DNA of 64,000 bases. Source: Pardosa pseudoannulata. Lineage: Eukaryota; Arthropoda; Arachnida; Araneae; Lycosidae. The notes beneath the pieces were generated by a model, which saw only the letters and a program-made list of their open reading frames with translations, did not search any database and was not told the origin of the DNA. The translations under genes were made by a program, and so were the position numbers. The stretch covers positions 90,795,820-90,859,819 of the forward strand of contig CM063508.1 in the NCBI GenBank assembly GCA_032207245.1, in the 5' to 3' direction. Positions 24,759 to 35,506 of this stretch are shown piece by piece. Numbering within the stretch: the first letter of the stretch is position 1; each line of letters opens with the position of its first letter.

Positions 24759-27023
24759 AGTATTAATTTTATTTTGTCTTCAGATTCTTTTTGTCTTCTT
24801 TCCATTCAAATAAACATACAATGTTGAATGATCATCCTTAAAATTCAACTGTTTGGGCTATAACAGCTTTTTGTTTATTTAAATTTCACTCTTTTATGCA
24901 ATTATAAAATAATCAGTGTTATAGTGTTTTAATTATTTTGCCTAAATCCAAAAAAAAGGCTCTTTTTCTATTTTGATAATCCCCTTTCACATATTTTTCT
25001 AAAAATAAGAAAGCAGTTGAGATTCGTTTATTCGGATTCCTAAATAGGTTTTTTAAGTAAGAACAGACCATCCACTTTTCTGGAATTCACAATTTACAAT
25101 GTCATTTACCGGTCGAATCAGTTTTATTATATTCTCAATGCTAAATATTAATTTATAAATTACTGTATAGTGTACTCAGAATGCATTACATACTAAGATA
25201 AATTTAATGCTAATCTATATTTTATGTAACATAATAACATAATTATAAGAAATATATATAATTAATAACATAAAATACAATGCAGAAATTCATATATGAA
25301 TGCTAAGCAATTTTTCAGACGATAAACTTTTTTTTCTTGACTCGCAGTGAACTTAATGAAGTAATTTCGCATTATTTACACTTTTCTCTGAATTTCATTT
25401 TAAGGTAAAAATAGCTTCATTGTATAAATATGATAAATGTTATTCGTTTGTATATTAAAAAGGCACAAATGCCCTTAGCGTGGAAATGTAGAATCTAGGC
25501 TTAATAGCATTGTAAGAGGTTTAAATATAATTAAAATTAAAATACACTTCTAAAAGTAAGTTTTCGGTTTATTTTTTTCGTGTATATTTTGCATTTTTAA
25601 GTACTAGACGAAATTCCGCAGCAAGGAACCTTAAAGGAAATTATACATAGGTCCATAAATACAAAATTTAATTTTCAATTTGAAAAATTACATTTGTTTC
25701 TTTATCTAAATTATAAAACAACAAATTTAAAAATTTATCAAAAAATATCCAAGCGTTTTAAATACTGTTTATAGTTGTTTTCAAAAATTTCTTCACATTA
25801 AAAGCATCATAAATTACTTTCCTTTCTACTTCTGCCAATATCCATTAACAACTCATCTATTTGTAATGCATTCGAATGAAGGAATTATTTTAATTGTTAT
25901 TTATCTAAAACTATCAGAAAAAAATCACGAAGGGGTTTAATTTCTTGTCGCTCTTAAGATAGAAAAAAGGTTTATTCAAAAATGTGTGTACCCACTTCTA
26001 TTATGAAGCACTAAAGAAAATGCAATCAGAAGCGTCTTCACTGAAACTCAATTAAAGTTAGCCTTTCTATTTCCTGTTTCTTGGTGATTGTTTATTAGAG
26101 TCTTGTGCTGAAAATTTTTTGACTTTTCATTTCTAAGAAATACTGCTTCTAAAGAAAATGTTGACGTAGGCGGATAATTTTTTTTTGTATCATTGTCTAA
26201 CATTAAAATGTATGTTGTAAGATGAGATTGTACATCATTTGTTAATTTTATTTTCATCGCAATTTCAGAAACTAAAATCTACTAAAACTGTAATCAGTTT
26301 CAAAACATTCTAAATTTTAGGCTAAAATTTTTCCAGGAAACATTGATTTGATGAGTCAAGCATCCGAAATTTTTTTATATATAAGCTATTTAGAGATGAT
26401 AAAGTATAAAAGATAATATTCAATTTAGCTGTCTTGTTTCTTGGAAGGTGTGAAATTCATATCTGAACACATATATGCAGCTATAGTTTAAATCAGTTTT
26501 TTAATCTGTCTTCCACAGATTACTTAGTGCTTCGTGAAATGATAGAAGAAACTTAAAAATATTTTTTACCTAACATATTTAAACGCGTTATATTAAGAAA
26601 ACTTTTCATGAACAAAATGGGACAAAATATTTTAATGCTGTGACCTTTTGCTTTGTCGCTGTATAAAAACAAATAGACTATATGTCGCCGATCATTTGAA
26701 ACATTTCTCTGTAAAAAAATAAATGTAGTAGGCAAAACAAATTTATGTTAAAATCAAGCAGTGCAAGAAATTTAGTTCAAACTATCTGAAATCTAGTCAG
26801 ATATAATTTCATTTATTAAACTAAATAAAACTGTTTAACAAATATATTAATGCTACATTAATAATAAGACAAATTGTGGATCTGCACTGTTTAACCTAAA
26901 TTTATTTTTTTTAAATGTGTGTTTTCTACCTTTAATGGAAAATTAGTCAATTAAAATTAAACCACGAAAGCTAATGTCTTGTAAACTTAAGCAATGAAAT
27001 TACCTCTTGTTGTCAATGATATG
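24759..27023. other. AT-rich non-coding DNA
   Basis: No gene, RNA or paired repeat found. Small frames at 26048-26257 and 26553-26735 (minus) have no support. Confidence 0.5.
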
Positions 27024-27156
27024 TTGTCGCTATATTTATATAAACGACTAAACGACTTAATATAGCTGCAAGATAAAATGAATGAATTTTCAATTTTAAA
27101 GCTGCTCTGCCACTGTTAAGGTTTTAGAACCTCTATTGGTTTAAAAAAAATCAAAT
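27024..27156 (+). repeat. direct repeat, copy 1
   Basis: Shares GTCGCTATA, ACGACTTAATATAGCTGCAAG and an AAAGCTGCTCTG...ACTGTTAAGGTTT...AACCTCTA...GGTTTAAAA pattern with 27853-27997. The copies are about 830 bp apart in the same orientation. Their nature is unknown. Confidence 0.8.
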
Positions 27157-27852
27157 ATGTTTAAAAAATTGGTAGGAACGTGTAAGTAATCATGTATTAA
27201 TTAAAGTACCCATGGTACGATATTTTTCTGATTAATACGCATGGAGTCTTGTTAATTTTAAGCAAATTTTGAAACATATTGCATGAATATTACTAATTTC
27301 ACGTTTCTGTACATAATGTTCACCTGCATGTAAGTATAGTGTACATGAAACCTATCTGAAATAGCAAATATACCATATTCTAGAGGTTCATAAAAGTTTT
27401 CTCCTCGACAGTTCTAGCCTACGGTCACACCACTCAAAATTGCAGCAGCATTTAGTTTGGGAACCGCGGAGGTCGAAGAGAATCTATCGCACCTTGATAT
27501 AAATACAACGGCAATTCTTGGCAACTTTTGATCATGGCAACAGAATACAACTTCAATTTTATATTCAACTTAGTTTTAAATATCTTTATGCTTTCTTTAT
27601 TAATTTCCCCTTTTTTAGCCGACTTTTCTTTATTATTGCTTTAGTACCCAGTCTGAGAACCACTGACGTATTTAATGGTTAGTGGACTCTAGTTTTACAG
27701 TAATATCAAGTAGTAAGCTCGAATCAAAGGTGGTTTACGAAGTTTTAAGATTTGGTAATCCTTTTTTTAACCAGAATGAAAAAATGAGAAATCGTACTGT
27801 TCCATGAAAGATTTTCTCAGCTCTTTCTTTTGTTCCCTAATGCTTAACACGC
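27157..27852. other. DNA between two direct repeats
   Basis: Contains a less AT-rich stretch at 27410-27540. A weak pair of hAT-like ends (27409 and 27665) was considered and not accepted. No ORF. Confidence 0.45.
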
Positions 27853-27997
27853 TGTCGCTATAAATATATAAACGAGTAAACGACTTAATATAGCTGCAAG
27901 ACAAAATGAGTGCTCCGTGTTGAATTTTCAATTTCAAAGCTGCTCTGTGACTGTTAAGGTTTGAAAACCTCTACTGGTTTAAAAGAATTTCAAATTT
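27853..27997 (+). repeat. direct repeat, copy 2
   Basis: Second copy of 27024-27156, with a small insertion (AGTGCTCCGTGT) in the middle. Confidence 0.8.
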
Positions 27998-28015
27998 TCG
28001 ATTAAATTATATATC

Positions 28016-28165
28016 GATGGCCGAAGGATTTGGACACTGTTTGGTACCGGATTTCCTGAGTTGAATCCCGGTGCCGACAAGGAAGTACGTAACATAGTCG
28101 TTCGGAATCAGCCTTAAGATGTAAGTCTCAGTGTCGTTAGCCCTCGCGTAGCAAAGCAGTCGACC
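28016..28165 (+). mobile_element. diverged tRNA-derived SINE related to family 1
   Basis: The head GATGGCCGAAGGATTTGG and the B-box-like AGTTGAATCCCGGTGCC are followed by GTCGTTCGGAATCAGCCTTAAG and GTTAGCCCTCGCGTAGCAAA, which parallel the body of family 1. The B box differs from the other copies, so this is probably an older subfamily. Confidence 0.7.
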
Positions 28166-28352
28166 ATAGAACTCTAAAGAATAAATGCTAAATTCAAGGA
28201 TAAAATTCATAATTCTAGTAAGTTCATAATTCATTTTCTCTATAGAAAATATATTTGTGGCTTTTATTATTTTATCACAAATGTTAATGAAGATTTTCCA
28301 TATTTTTTCAGACTTATCCCACATTTTGGATGCTTAAGTTAAATCAAACACC

Positions 28353-28982
28353 CAGGGATGATTCTGATCCGAAATTCTCCGATATTTCCGAGACTTTTTG
28401 TGGGTTTGATCCTACAATTTTAAAGAACAGATTTTTTACAGTGCATTCTTTAAATATCCAGTGTTTCAGAAAATAGATAGATGATATGAATGAAATGAAA
28501 CAAGAAATCCAAAATTTTCAGAAATTAAAATAAATTAATGAGATAAAAAAGATATGTATATTTTCTATATACATATCTTTTTTATCTCATTAATTTATTT
28601 TATTTTCTGAAAATTTTGGATAATATACATTTTAGATTAAATAAGTAGAGAAACAATTATCATTTAAGAATAAATTTATTAGAATTTAAATTTATGTATC
28701 AAGCATAAGAAAATCTATTTTTGATATGTGTGTTTGTATTATTTTATACAGAACACTCTTATATTTGCAACTCTATAATAAGGGGATCTATATTAGAACA
28801 TATTGATAAATCGATATTAGCTAATCGGTATATCACAATATTAAAATTCGGATATCATCCAGCTCTAATTCTGACTTCTGGAAATAAACCTTAACATAAT
28901 TTTTATTTTAAATTAATAGTGCTTACTTTTTCAAAAAATTTTGTGTTATGTTCCGAAATTTTTTTACTTAGAATCACCCGTG
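28353..28982 (+). mobile_element. non-autonomous hAT element, copy 1, with 8-bp target duplication
   Basis: The ends are CAGGGATGATTCT and, inverted, CACGGGTGATTCT. They are flanked by CAAACACC (28345-28352) and TAAACACC (28983-28990), a 7/8 match fitting the 8-bp duplication made by hAT transposases. The related repeat at 31225-32300 reads straight through this point (AATCAAACATCGCTAGAATTCC, about 32188-32209), giving an empty site. No transposase remains. A second copy lies at 37388-37981. Confidence 0.85.
28508..28620. repeat. 53-bp near-perfect hairpin inside the hAT element
   Basis: 28508-28560 and 28568-28620 are reverse complements with one mismatch and a 7-nt loop. It is absent from the other hAT copy at 37.4-38.0 kb, so it arose after the copies separated. 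AT-rich stem. Confidence 0.95.
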
Positions 28983-29090
28983 TAAACACCAGTAGAGTTC
29001 CAAAATTTAAATTGTAGAAAACATTAGGAGAAATAAAATTCTAACAAGGAAAAACATTTTGTTTTATACTTTCCTTTTTTCTTTAAAAGT

Positions 29091-29708
29091 TCAATGCATC
29101 TTTCATAGATATGCTGTAACTGTCTCAACTGCTATAGATTTTTTTTTATTAACAAAGTAATCTTAGAGCACGAATATACTTTACCAGAAGTTCTTGAGTT
29201 AATGGCAAATTTCAGGTGTTCTTTTACTCTTTTTAGACCAAGAGTGGTACAAAAAGGCAATCAACTCCCATTTGTTAGAAAAAGAAGAATAAACGCCTTA
29301 CAGTAAAGGTATCTGAATCAAGTTCTGTTGTAGCGAGGATAGTTTTTGACATTCAACTTTATCATGTTGTAGAGAAACTTTTTGAGTTCCTTGAAATTTA
29401 ACTTTTCATCTTCAACTTTTTTCTCTAACATTTTGAGTTTCTCTCAATCGTGCTCTTTCAAGAAATTGTTTTGATTTTCATTTCTTATAAAGCCCATCTC
29501 TTATAATTAGATTAGAGATATTTTACTGCTGATATCTCTTTGTCAGAAATCATGTTTTGGAATGAATATGATATTTCGGTTATTTTTTTAAACCACTTGT
29601 AACTTCTGAAAATATTGTTCCAGGTAACCCTTCATGGCCATAGTATTCGTAAATAAGTAATTAACTGGACGAAGTAATTTTATGAAAGTTTTATAAATGA
29701 TTTTTCTT
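29091..29708. other. AT-rich non-coding DNA
   Basis: Nothing recognisable. Confidence 0.5.
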
Positions 29709-30324
29709 AAGTCTACCATGGATGACTTTGTTTTTTTCATAAAATTTCCTTCTTAGAACTAGATTCTAAAACGATCATCTAACTAACAACAATTTTTATT
29801 TGAAAGCATTCATATTAATTTTTACTAGTTGTCTACCGGTAAATATATCTATTAATGATGTATTCAAGAGGGATTCTATAATTTCAAAAGAGACGTTTTA
29901 TCAACCTGATTCTCAAGTCTACCACGGATAACTTTGTTTCTTTCGTAAAATTCCCTTCTTAGAACAAGATTCTAAAACGATCATCTAAATAGCAATTTTT
30001 ATTTGAAAGCATTCATATTAATTTTTATTAGTTGTCTACCGGTAAATATATCTATTAATGATATATTCAAGAGGGATTCTATAATTTCAAAAGAGATGTT
30101 TTATCAACCAGATTCTCAAGTCTACTATGGATAAGTTTGTTTCTTTCGTAAAATTCCCTTTTTAGAACTAGATTCTAAAACGATCATCTAAATAACAAGA
30201 ATTTTTATTTGAAAGCATTCATATTAATTTTTATTAGTTATCTACCGGTAAATATATCTATTAATGATATATTCAACAGGTATTCTATAACTTGAAAAGA
30301 TACGTTCTATCAACCAGATTCTCA
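29709..30324. repeat. tandem array, three units of about 205 bp
   Basis: Units start at 29709, 29915 and 30118, each with AAGTCTACCATGGATGACTTTG or close variants and ending TATCAACCTGATTCTC. They are highly similar. The boundary is abrupt at 30324, followed by CGGTAATGTACCGG-type palindromic sequence. No coding potential. Confidence 0.92.
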
Positions 30325-31224
30325 CGGTAATGTACCGGTAAGCACGGTACACGGTAAGCTACCGGGAACTATTTTTCACTAATCTTGTTATACCTGAAAA
30401 TTTTTACAGTAATTTAATTTTAAAACCATGTACTTACATTCTCTTTGATGACTAAGTGTATTTGATCCCATTCATTTGAATGCAGATAAAAAAAATAGGC
30501 ATGTAGATTTTTTTTTTTTTTTTGTGATGGTGGTGATAGGGGGGGGTGGAGTAAATAGGTATGAAAAAGCTCTTGTTCACCTGTTTGCAATACTTCCAAT
30601 CTTGACTATCAGTACTGTTAGTTCTTAATTTTGTTCATATCTTCAACCCTATTAGTACCGTAATACCTAAAAGATAAAACAATACAAATTTGAGTTTATT
30701 TGTACGTCTTAGATTTATCATGTTTAGTTGCATACCTATCAGACTAATAAATTCTTATTTGTGGGATAAAAGATTGATTTCTAATGACAGAGTCATGCCA
30801 GATTAATAATCTTTGAACTACTTTGTTAAAGCTGAAAGTATGTATTCTAGCTAAAATTTAAAAAGTATGTAGGTCCATCCATGAGTAATTGCTCCTAAGA
30901 TATTTGGCATACGAAACAAAGTATGACTATCTTGAAAATAAATATAACAGGGATCAACTGAACAGTTATGTGCAAGAAGAGAAAGATAACTTTCCATTTT
31001 GAAATTAGACTTGTAGTGTAATATTTATTCTAGTTAATACATAATGCTAATTAAGAACAATTAAATAACATTATAAAATTGTAATTCTTTTTAATATAGA
31101 CCATACTGTGATCACCAAAAATAATTCAGGACGAGTAGACTTATCAAGTCTACAGTCTACAGTAACACATGCAGTGAGCGACTCCAACTTCTCATTGTAT
31201 GGCAAGGGGTCACAATAAATTAAC
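30325..31224. other. AT-rich non-coding DNA
   Basis: Starts with a short CGGTA-rich palindromic stretch (30325-30370). T-run and G-run near 30510-30550. The palindrome GTAGACTTATCAAGTCTAC lies at about 31135-31155. No gene. Confidence 0.5.
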
Positions 31225-32300
31225 GTTAAATTTAAAGCTAAAATTTACAGTTCTAGTTACTTCATAATTCCTTTCCTTTATGGAAAACATTTTTACAGTT
31301 TTTATTATTTCATGATAGATGCATGGTTTCCGCGCACCTGGAAAGTCAGGGAAAGTCATGGAAAATCATGGATTTAGACAATGGATTAATTTTGTCATGG
31401 GAAGTCATGATTTTTCAAGTAAAATGAGTAAAAGTCATGGAAAGTCATGGATCCACTAAACTATGGATTAAAAAAATGCATTGAATTGTTTAATTCTATT
31501 TTTACTTGTCATTTGGCTGAAGTTACCGAGTTTGGTATTTATATATTATCCTATTGACCCTATTGCCAAGTAAAATTTGTTCACCAAGGAAACTCAAAGC
31601 AAGAAAGCTTAGTGGGTGGGTAAATGTATATTATTCTGGTTTTTTTTCTTAAATTGTAGATTAAAATTTTATTAATAAATAATTAATATTTTTTAATAAA
31701 AAATAGTTAAGAATTTTGCATAAAATATAAGTTTATCCCTAGGGATATTGTATATAAACATTATAGGGCTATATTTGGCTATTATTCATGGTCACTTGGA
31801 TAATACCAAAGTACCCTAAACTCAAATTGGAAGCATTTTGATTGAAAAATTACTATATGATTAAACTTAGGTATGTAGATACAGCAATTTATTTTTACGT
31901 ATGTGAGTTTATTAACACTTATAAAGTAAGTTTATAGTTTTTTATGATAAAACTCCTGTAATTTCTCTAAAAGCATATATTTTATTTGTATGTACATCAG
32001 AAGTTTTATTCATATATACTTTCACGAAAGCTTTTTAAAGTCATGGAAAATGATCTGCTAAATCAGGGAAAGTCATGAAAAGTCATGGATTTGAAAAATT
32101 TTATTTTGGCAGATACCCTGTAGATATTATTTGAAAATTTTTAAAGATTTTTTTTCAGAAGTATTCCATATTTCAGAAGCTTACACTTAATCAAACATCG
32201 CTAGAATTCCAAACTTTAAACAGAATAAAATATTAGAGGGAAAATGTTAGAGAGGTAAAACAAATTTTCTTATTCAACTTTTCTCACAGAAAAAACCTCA
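31225..32300 (+). repeat. dispersed repeat R copy 2, interrupted by a different hAT element
   Basis: Homologous to 28166-28352 plus 28983-29090. It lacks the hAT insertion of copy 1 but carries its own insertion at 31322-32120. Confidence 0.7.
31322..32120. mobile_element. hAT-like non-autonomous element with AAGTCATGG repeats
   Basis: The ends are CATGGTTTCCGC and, inverted, CAGGGTATCTGC. Inside each end are multiple GGAAAGTCATGG motifs (31340-31450 and 32035-32090). Paralogous copy 28166-28352 is continuous across the insertion point. A clean 8-bp duplication is not visible (only TAGAT is shared by the flanks). No ORF. Confidence 0.65.
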
Positions 32301-33868
32301 CGTTTTCAATGGGATCAAGATCTGGACTATTTCTAAGCATTGTTAATAAAGAAATCAAAAGATATTCGTTATAACATTCAAACTAAAGTCACAATATATT
32401 GCACCAATAATTAGTTAAATTGTTTTACCTTGGGGTAATAATAGGGTAATAAATGTTTAATTAAATGCCGTCTTATTTTAGACGGCATCTTTTTGTGTTT
32501 CATAGACAAGGGGTAAAAAAATCTTTTACCAAACTGAATGTGACGTTGAAAATCCATTCATCATCATTTTTATAGGTCAGATATCCACGTACTCTCTGTC
32601 TTTTAACTAAATTGGTCGAAAAAATACATTTGTTAACACGATCGTACAACCACAGGTTAGTATTAGAGAGAAAAAAAAATTCCAACAACGAAGTAGCTGT
32701 TTTGAAGTAACGAACTACACACAAAAGTGCTTAAATCCGCGGAATCGCGTGACAAATGGTGAAAGCAAGACAGCAAACACGTCAGGTAACTCTTTACTTA
32801 CCTTATGCTTTGCATGACAGATGTTTTTATTTTATTAAAGTTTTTTTTCACTTGTATTTTACTTGGTAGCTTTCGCCAGTTACCGCTCGTGCATTTTATT
32901 ATCACATCTGCTTTTTAATTGAGTGATAGGGTTACCTTTTTTTCCCCTTTCTATCTCATTTTTTTCTTTTTGTCTTTATCTATAGCCGGAAGGATGAATG
33001 TCAAGCATTTATGTAATACTAGTCATTGTCGTTAAGGGAAAAATAATACGACAACAGAAATACGTGCTGCAAAGCTACAATTTTATGTCTCGTTTGGGCT
33101 TGGTAAAACAGGTGTCAACAACTTTTATCAATTACTTTCGTATTTATTTTTTTTTCCGAGTTACAAATAAAAAAATATCTAGGATAAGCAGAGTGTAACT
33201 TGTTTCAACTCAAATGTTAGATAAAAAATATAATTTTATAATTATATAATTATATACTAAAATAAAAATAATTATATATTAAGATAAAAAATCTAAATAT
33301 ACAATTATATATTTATATAAAACTATGTGCATGCATATTATCCATGTATGTTGGTATTTGTGTATATATATATATATATGGGTTTATATCAGTATACTAT
33401 TGAAAATAGTCCCCTTTCCCTTTTACCCCGAGTTTGGATTTGACAGTATTTTATTAAACAATTTTAGGAAAAATTTCATATACAGCAGCGTGTAAAGAGA
33501 TCCATGCTTTTTTTTGTCTTTTAAAATTATCTGATAATAAGCTGACGTTGCTTAGGAAATCAACTTTTTAAGCTATCCAGGCTTAGTTGAATCTTTTGAA
33601 ATAATTAATAAACTGTCTAAGTAACTTCGGTAAAATGGAACTGAAATTCTTCTTCCCGTACAACTACCTACATTAATAAGAAATTGAAACAAATTTATTG
33701 GGCTGAATACTTCAAAGAAAGTGCAAATATTTTTAAAGTTCTTAATTTTATTAAAGTTTGAGTATTTTTAGTTCATTTTGATTTAAAAGGCATTATATAA
33801 TTACTTTATTTCTGTTTTTTTATTGCACATATATTTTTGCATTTCACAGGCGTTAAAATGCACACTAG
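32301..33868. other. AT-rich non-coding DNA with splice-like signals
   Basis: At 32465-32488 is a perfect 9-bp stem, ATGCCGTCT with 6-nt loop and AGACGGCAT, followed by T's. CACGTCAGGTAACT at about 32776-32789 resembles a donor. A long pyrimidine tract ending CTATAG at 32930-32985 resembles an acceptor. The sequence after it soon meets stops in all frames, so at best a terminal exon. Frames 32500-32724 (minus) and 32998-33198 (plus) are unsupported. Confidence 0.4.
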
Positions 33869-33987
<119 letters not shown>

Positions 33988-34166
33988 TTATAAGAAATTA
34001 AGAAAAGATCTCAGCTGCCGAGCTATGAGTCATTCATTTAATATCAGCAGTGAGCACGTGTAGCTAGGGAATTCTTTCCACCAAAAATTAAAACTCCTTA
34101 TCCCAGTTTTTCCTGTTTGTATTGCATTACAATTAGAATACAATTAATACAGATACGGAAATCGAC

Positions 34167-34634
34167 TCAGTGACGCAAAATGCAGCTTGCATCAGAAAAG
34201 AGGTTGTAGCATGAAAAATGACAATACATGTGCAACTCAGTTAAACAACGAATGCGGATGCTCCTTTTTACCCCATGTTTCATACGTGAATTATAATAAT
34301 CTGAAAACTCATAGCTCAAAACTCTTTTTACTTTCAACGTCTGAAACTTGACAATTTTTCCATCACTGCCTAAAACGCGAGCGCTTACAGTACTACTATT
34401 GTCGCAAATGTAAAGAAGTGTTATTATTTGAACCAGTTTGGCTGAACTTCTAAAGTACGAAGTCAGTAAATTCTCATCAAAACCCAACACCACCAGGTAA
34501 AATTTGGCAAGCAAAAGGGTCAATCTCTCATCTTCTGTATCATGATCAAATGGGAATGGGTAATAAATTGCTCTTATATAAGACGGTTTTAGAGGCCCAT
34601 TATCCTCTGCGCAGCCTCGGTCTGCATCCAACAC
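34167..34634 (-). other. 155-codon ORF without recognised function
   Basis: The longest non-repeat ORF in the window, on the minus strand. Its first ~40 codons lie opposite the LINE fragment 34511-34903, so that part is antisense shadow. The rest (for example LGSDGKIVKFQTLKVKRV) shows no domain I know, no signal peptide and no splice context. It may be chance, or part of an old element. Confidence 0.25.
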
Positions 34635-34903
34635 ACAGATCCAGAGGATACAAACTATTCAAAACAAAACTCTTCGTTCAATAGTTCGTGCCAATCGCTA
34701 TCTGCGTAATGACATCATCCACTCCAACTTAAATATAGAATCCATAAGGGAATTCATAAAAAAAACTAGCCATAAAATTTTTTGATAGAATTAATTATAT
34801 ACAAAATGAAGAAATATATAATATTCAGGATTACGACCCTCTGGAGCATCATAGGCGTCCTAGGGCTACCACGGTACGACACGAGAATATTCGCCCTCAT
34901 TAA
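34511..34903 (+). pseudogene. Jockey-like LINE reverse-transcriptase ORF, C-terminal end (decayed)
   Basis: Three reading-frame pieces join into one recognisable non-LTR retrotransposon ORF2 tail: GNKLLLYKTVL (about 34559-34591), IQRIQTIQNKTLRSIVRANR then YLRNDIIHSNL (34639-34740), and DRINYIQNEE to a stop at 34901-34903. The Y-K-T-V-L, QNK-x-LR and RN-x-I-H-x-x-L motifs are typical of Jockey-clade elements just after the RT domain. Two frameshifts, one at a T-run near 34778-34783, make it non-functional. A 3' UTR-like stretch follows to about 35100. The catalytic RT domain is missing (5'-truncated). Confidence 0.8.
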
Positions 34904-35506
34904 CTATTTGATCATTGTAAATATCTCTGCCTATCTAATTGTATTTTATTTTATTAGCTTTTTCCCTGTACTCTTCCCTTTTCTCCTCTTCCTTCTTATT
35001 ATACTATCTGTCAATGTTAAGGATAAAAATGCCACTTGCGAATTTATATATTATCGGTTATAAAGGGCTTACGGCCCTAGGTACACCAAAATAGTGAATT
35101 CCAGAGTTCCAACACCACCAGCACCTTCCTGCTTTTTTTTTTATAACTACGGCCAGCTCTCGCAAAAGGAACTTTTTCCTTATTTCGTGCAAATGCCTCA
35201 ACTCATTTCACAATACTCAAATGCTCTGAAAACAAATAATCGACTAAAAGTTGACCACTGTTTTTACCTTTCTTTTATCATTTTGGTGTTGGCTATAATT
35301 TATTTTGTTTTTGTATATCTTCAAAATAAAGTATTGACTGCTATCATAAAACCAGTGATGCTTCCTGGATTCATATATTTAAAAACATGTATACATTTTT
35401 TACCAAACGGGTGTGATGAAACAGCCTCAAAGAAAAATGAAAATTATGGCACGTTTAACTTTTTATTTTCTGTACGCGTGGTAAACAGTATCTTTTTTTT
35501 TCGCAT
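34904..35506. other. probable LINE 3' UTR and flanking non-coding DNA
   Basis: The stretch to about 35100 (small hairpin AGGGCTTACGGCCCT at 35066-35080) may be the LINE 3' UTR. The 138-codon frame 35094-35510 is AT-rich, lacks a domain and runs into the TTAA element; I treat it as chance. Confidence 0.4.

Larger units (their letters stand above)
28166..29090 (+). repeat. dispersed repeat R copy 1, interrupted by a hAT element
   Basis: The outer parts (28166-28352 and 28983-29090) match 31225-31321 plus 32121-32300 in order: TTCATAATTCATTTTCTCTATAGAAAA, TTATTATTT, TTTTTTCAGA, TTAAATCAAACA and the AGAGTTCCAAAATTTAAA block. Identity unknown. The hAT element 28353-28982 splits it. Confidence 0.7.

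Noticed and set aside
27409..27665. hAT-like pair of ends (CAGTTCTAGCC and ...GAACCACTG)
   Set aside because: The ends match poorly when aligned and the flanks CTCCTCGA and ACGTATTT are not a duplication.
32465..32488. Terminator-like hairpin followed by T's
   Set aside because: The perfect 9-bp stem resembles a bacterial terminator, but the window is eukaryotic and no transcript ends here.
32930..33060. Second exon candidate after a strong pyrimidine tract and CTATAG
   Set aside because: All frames meet stops within about 15-50 bases or lack a donor; at best a terminal exon, not supportable.
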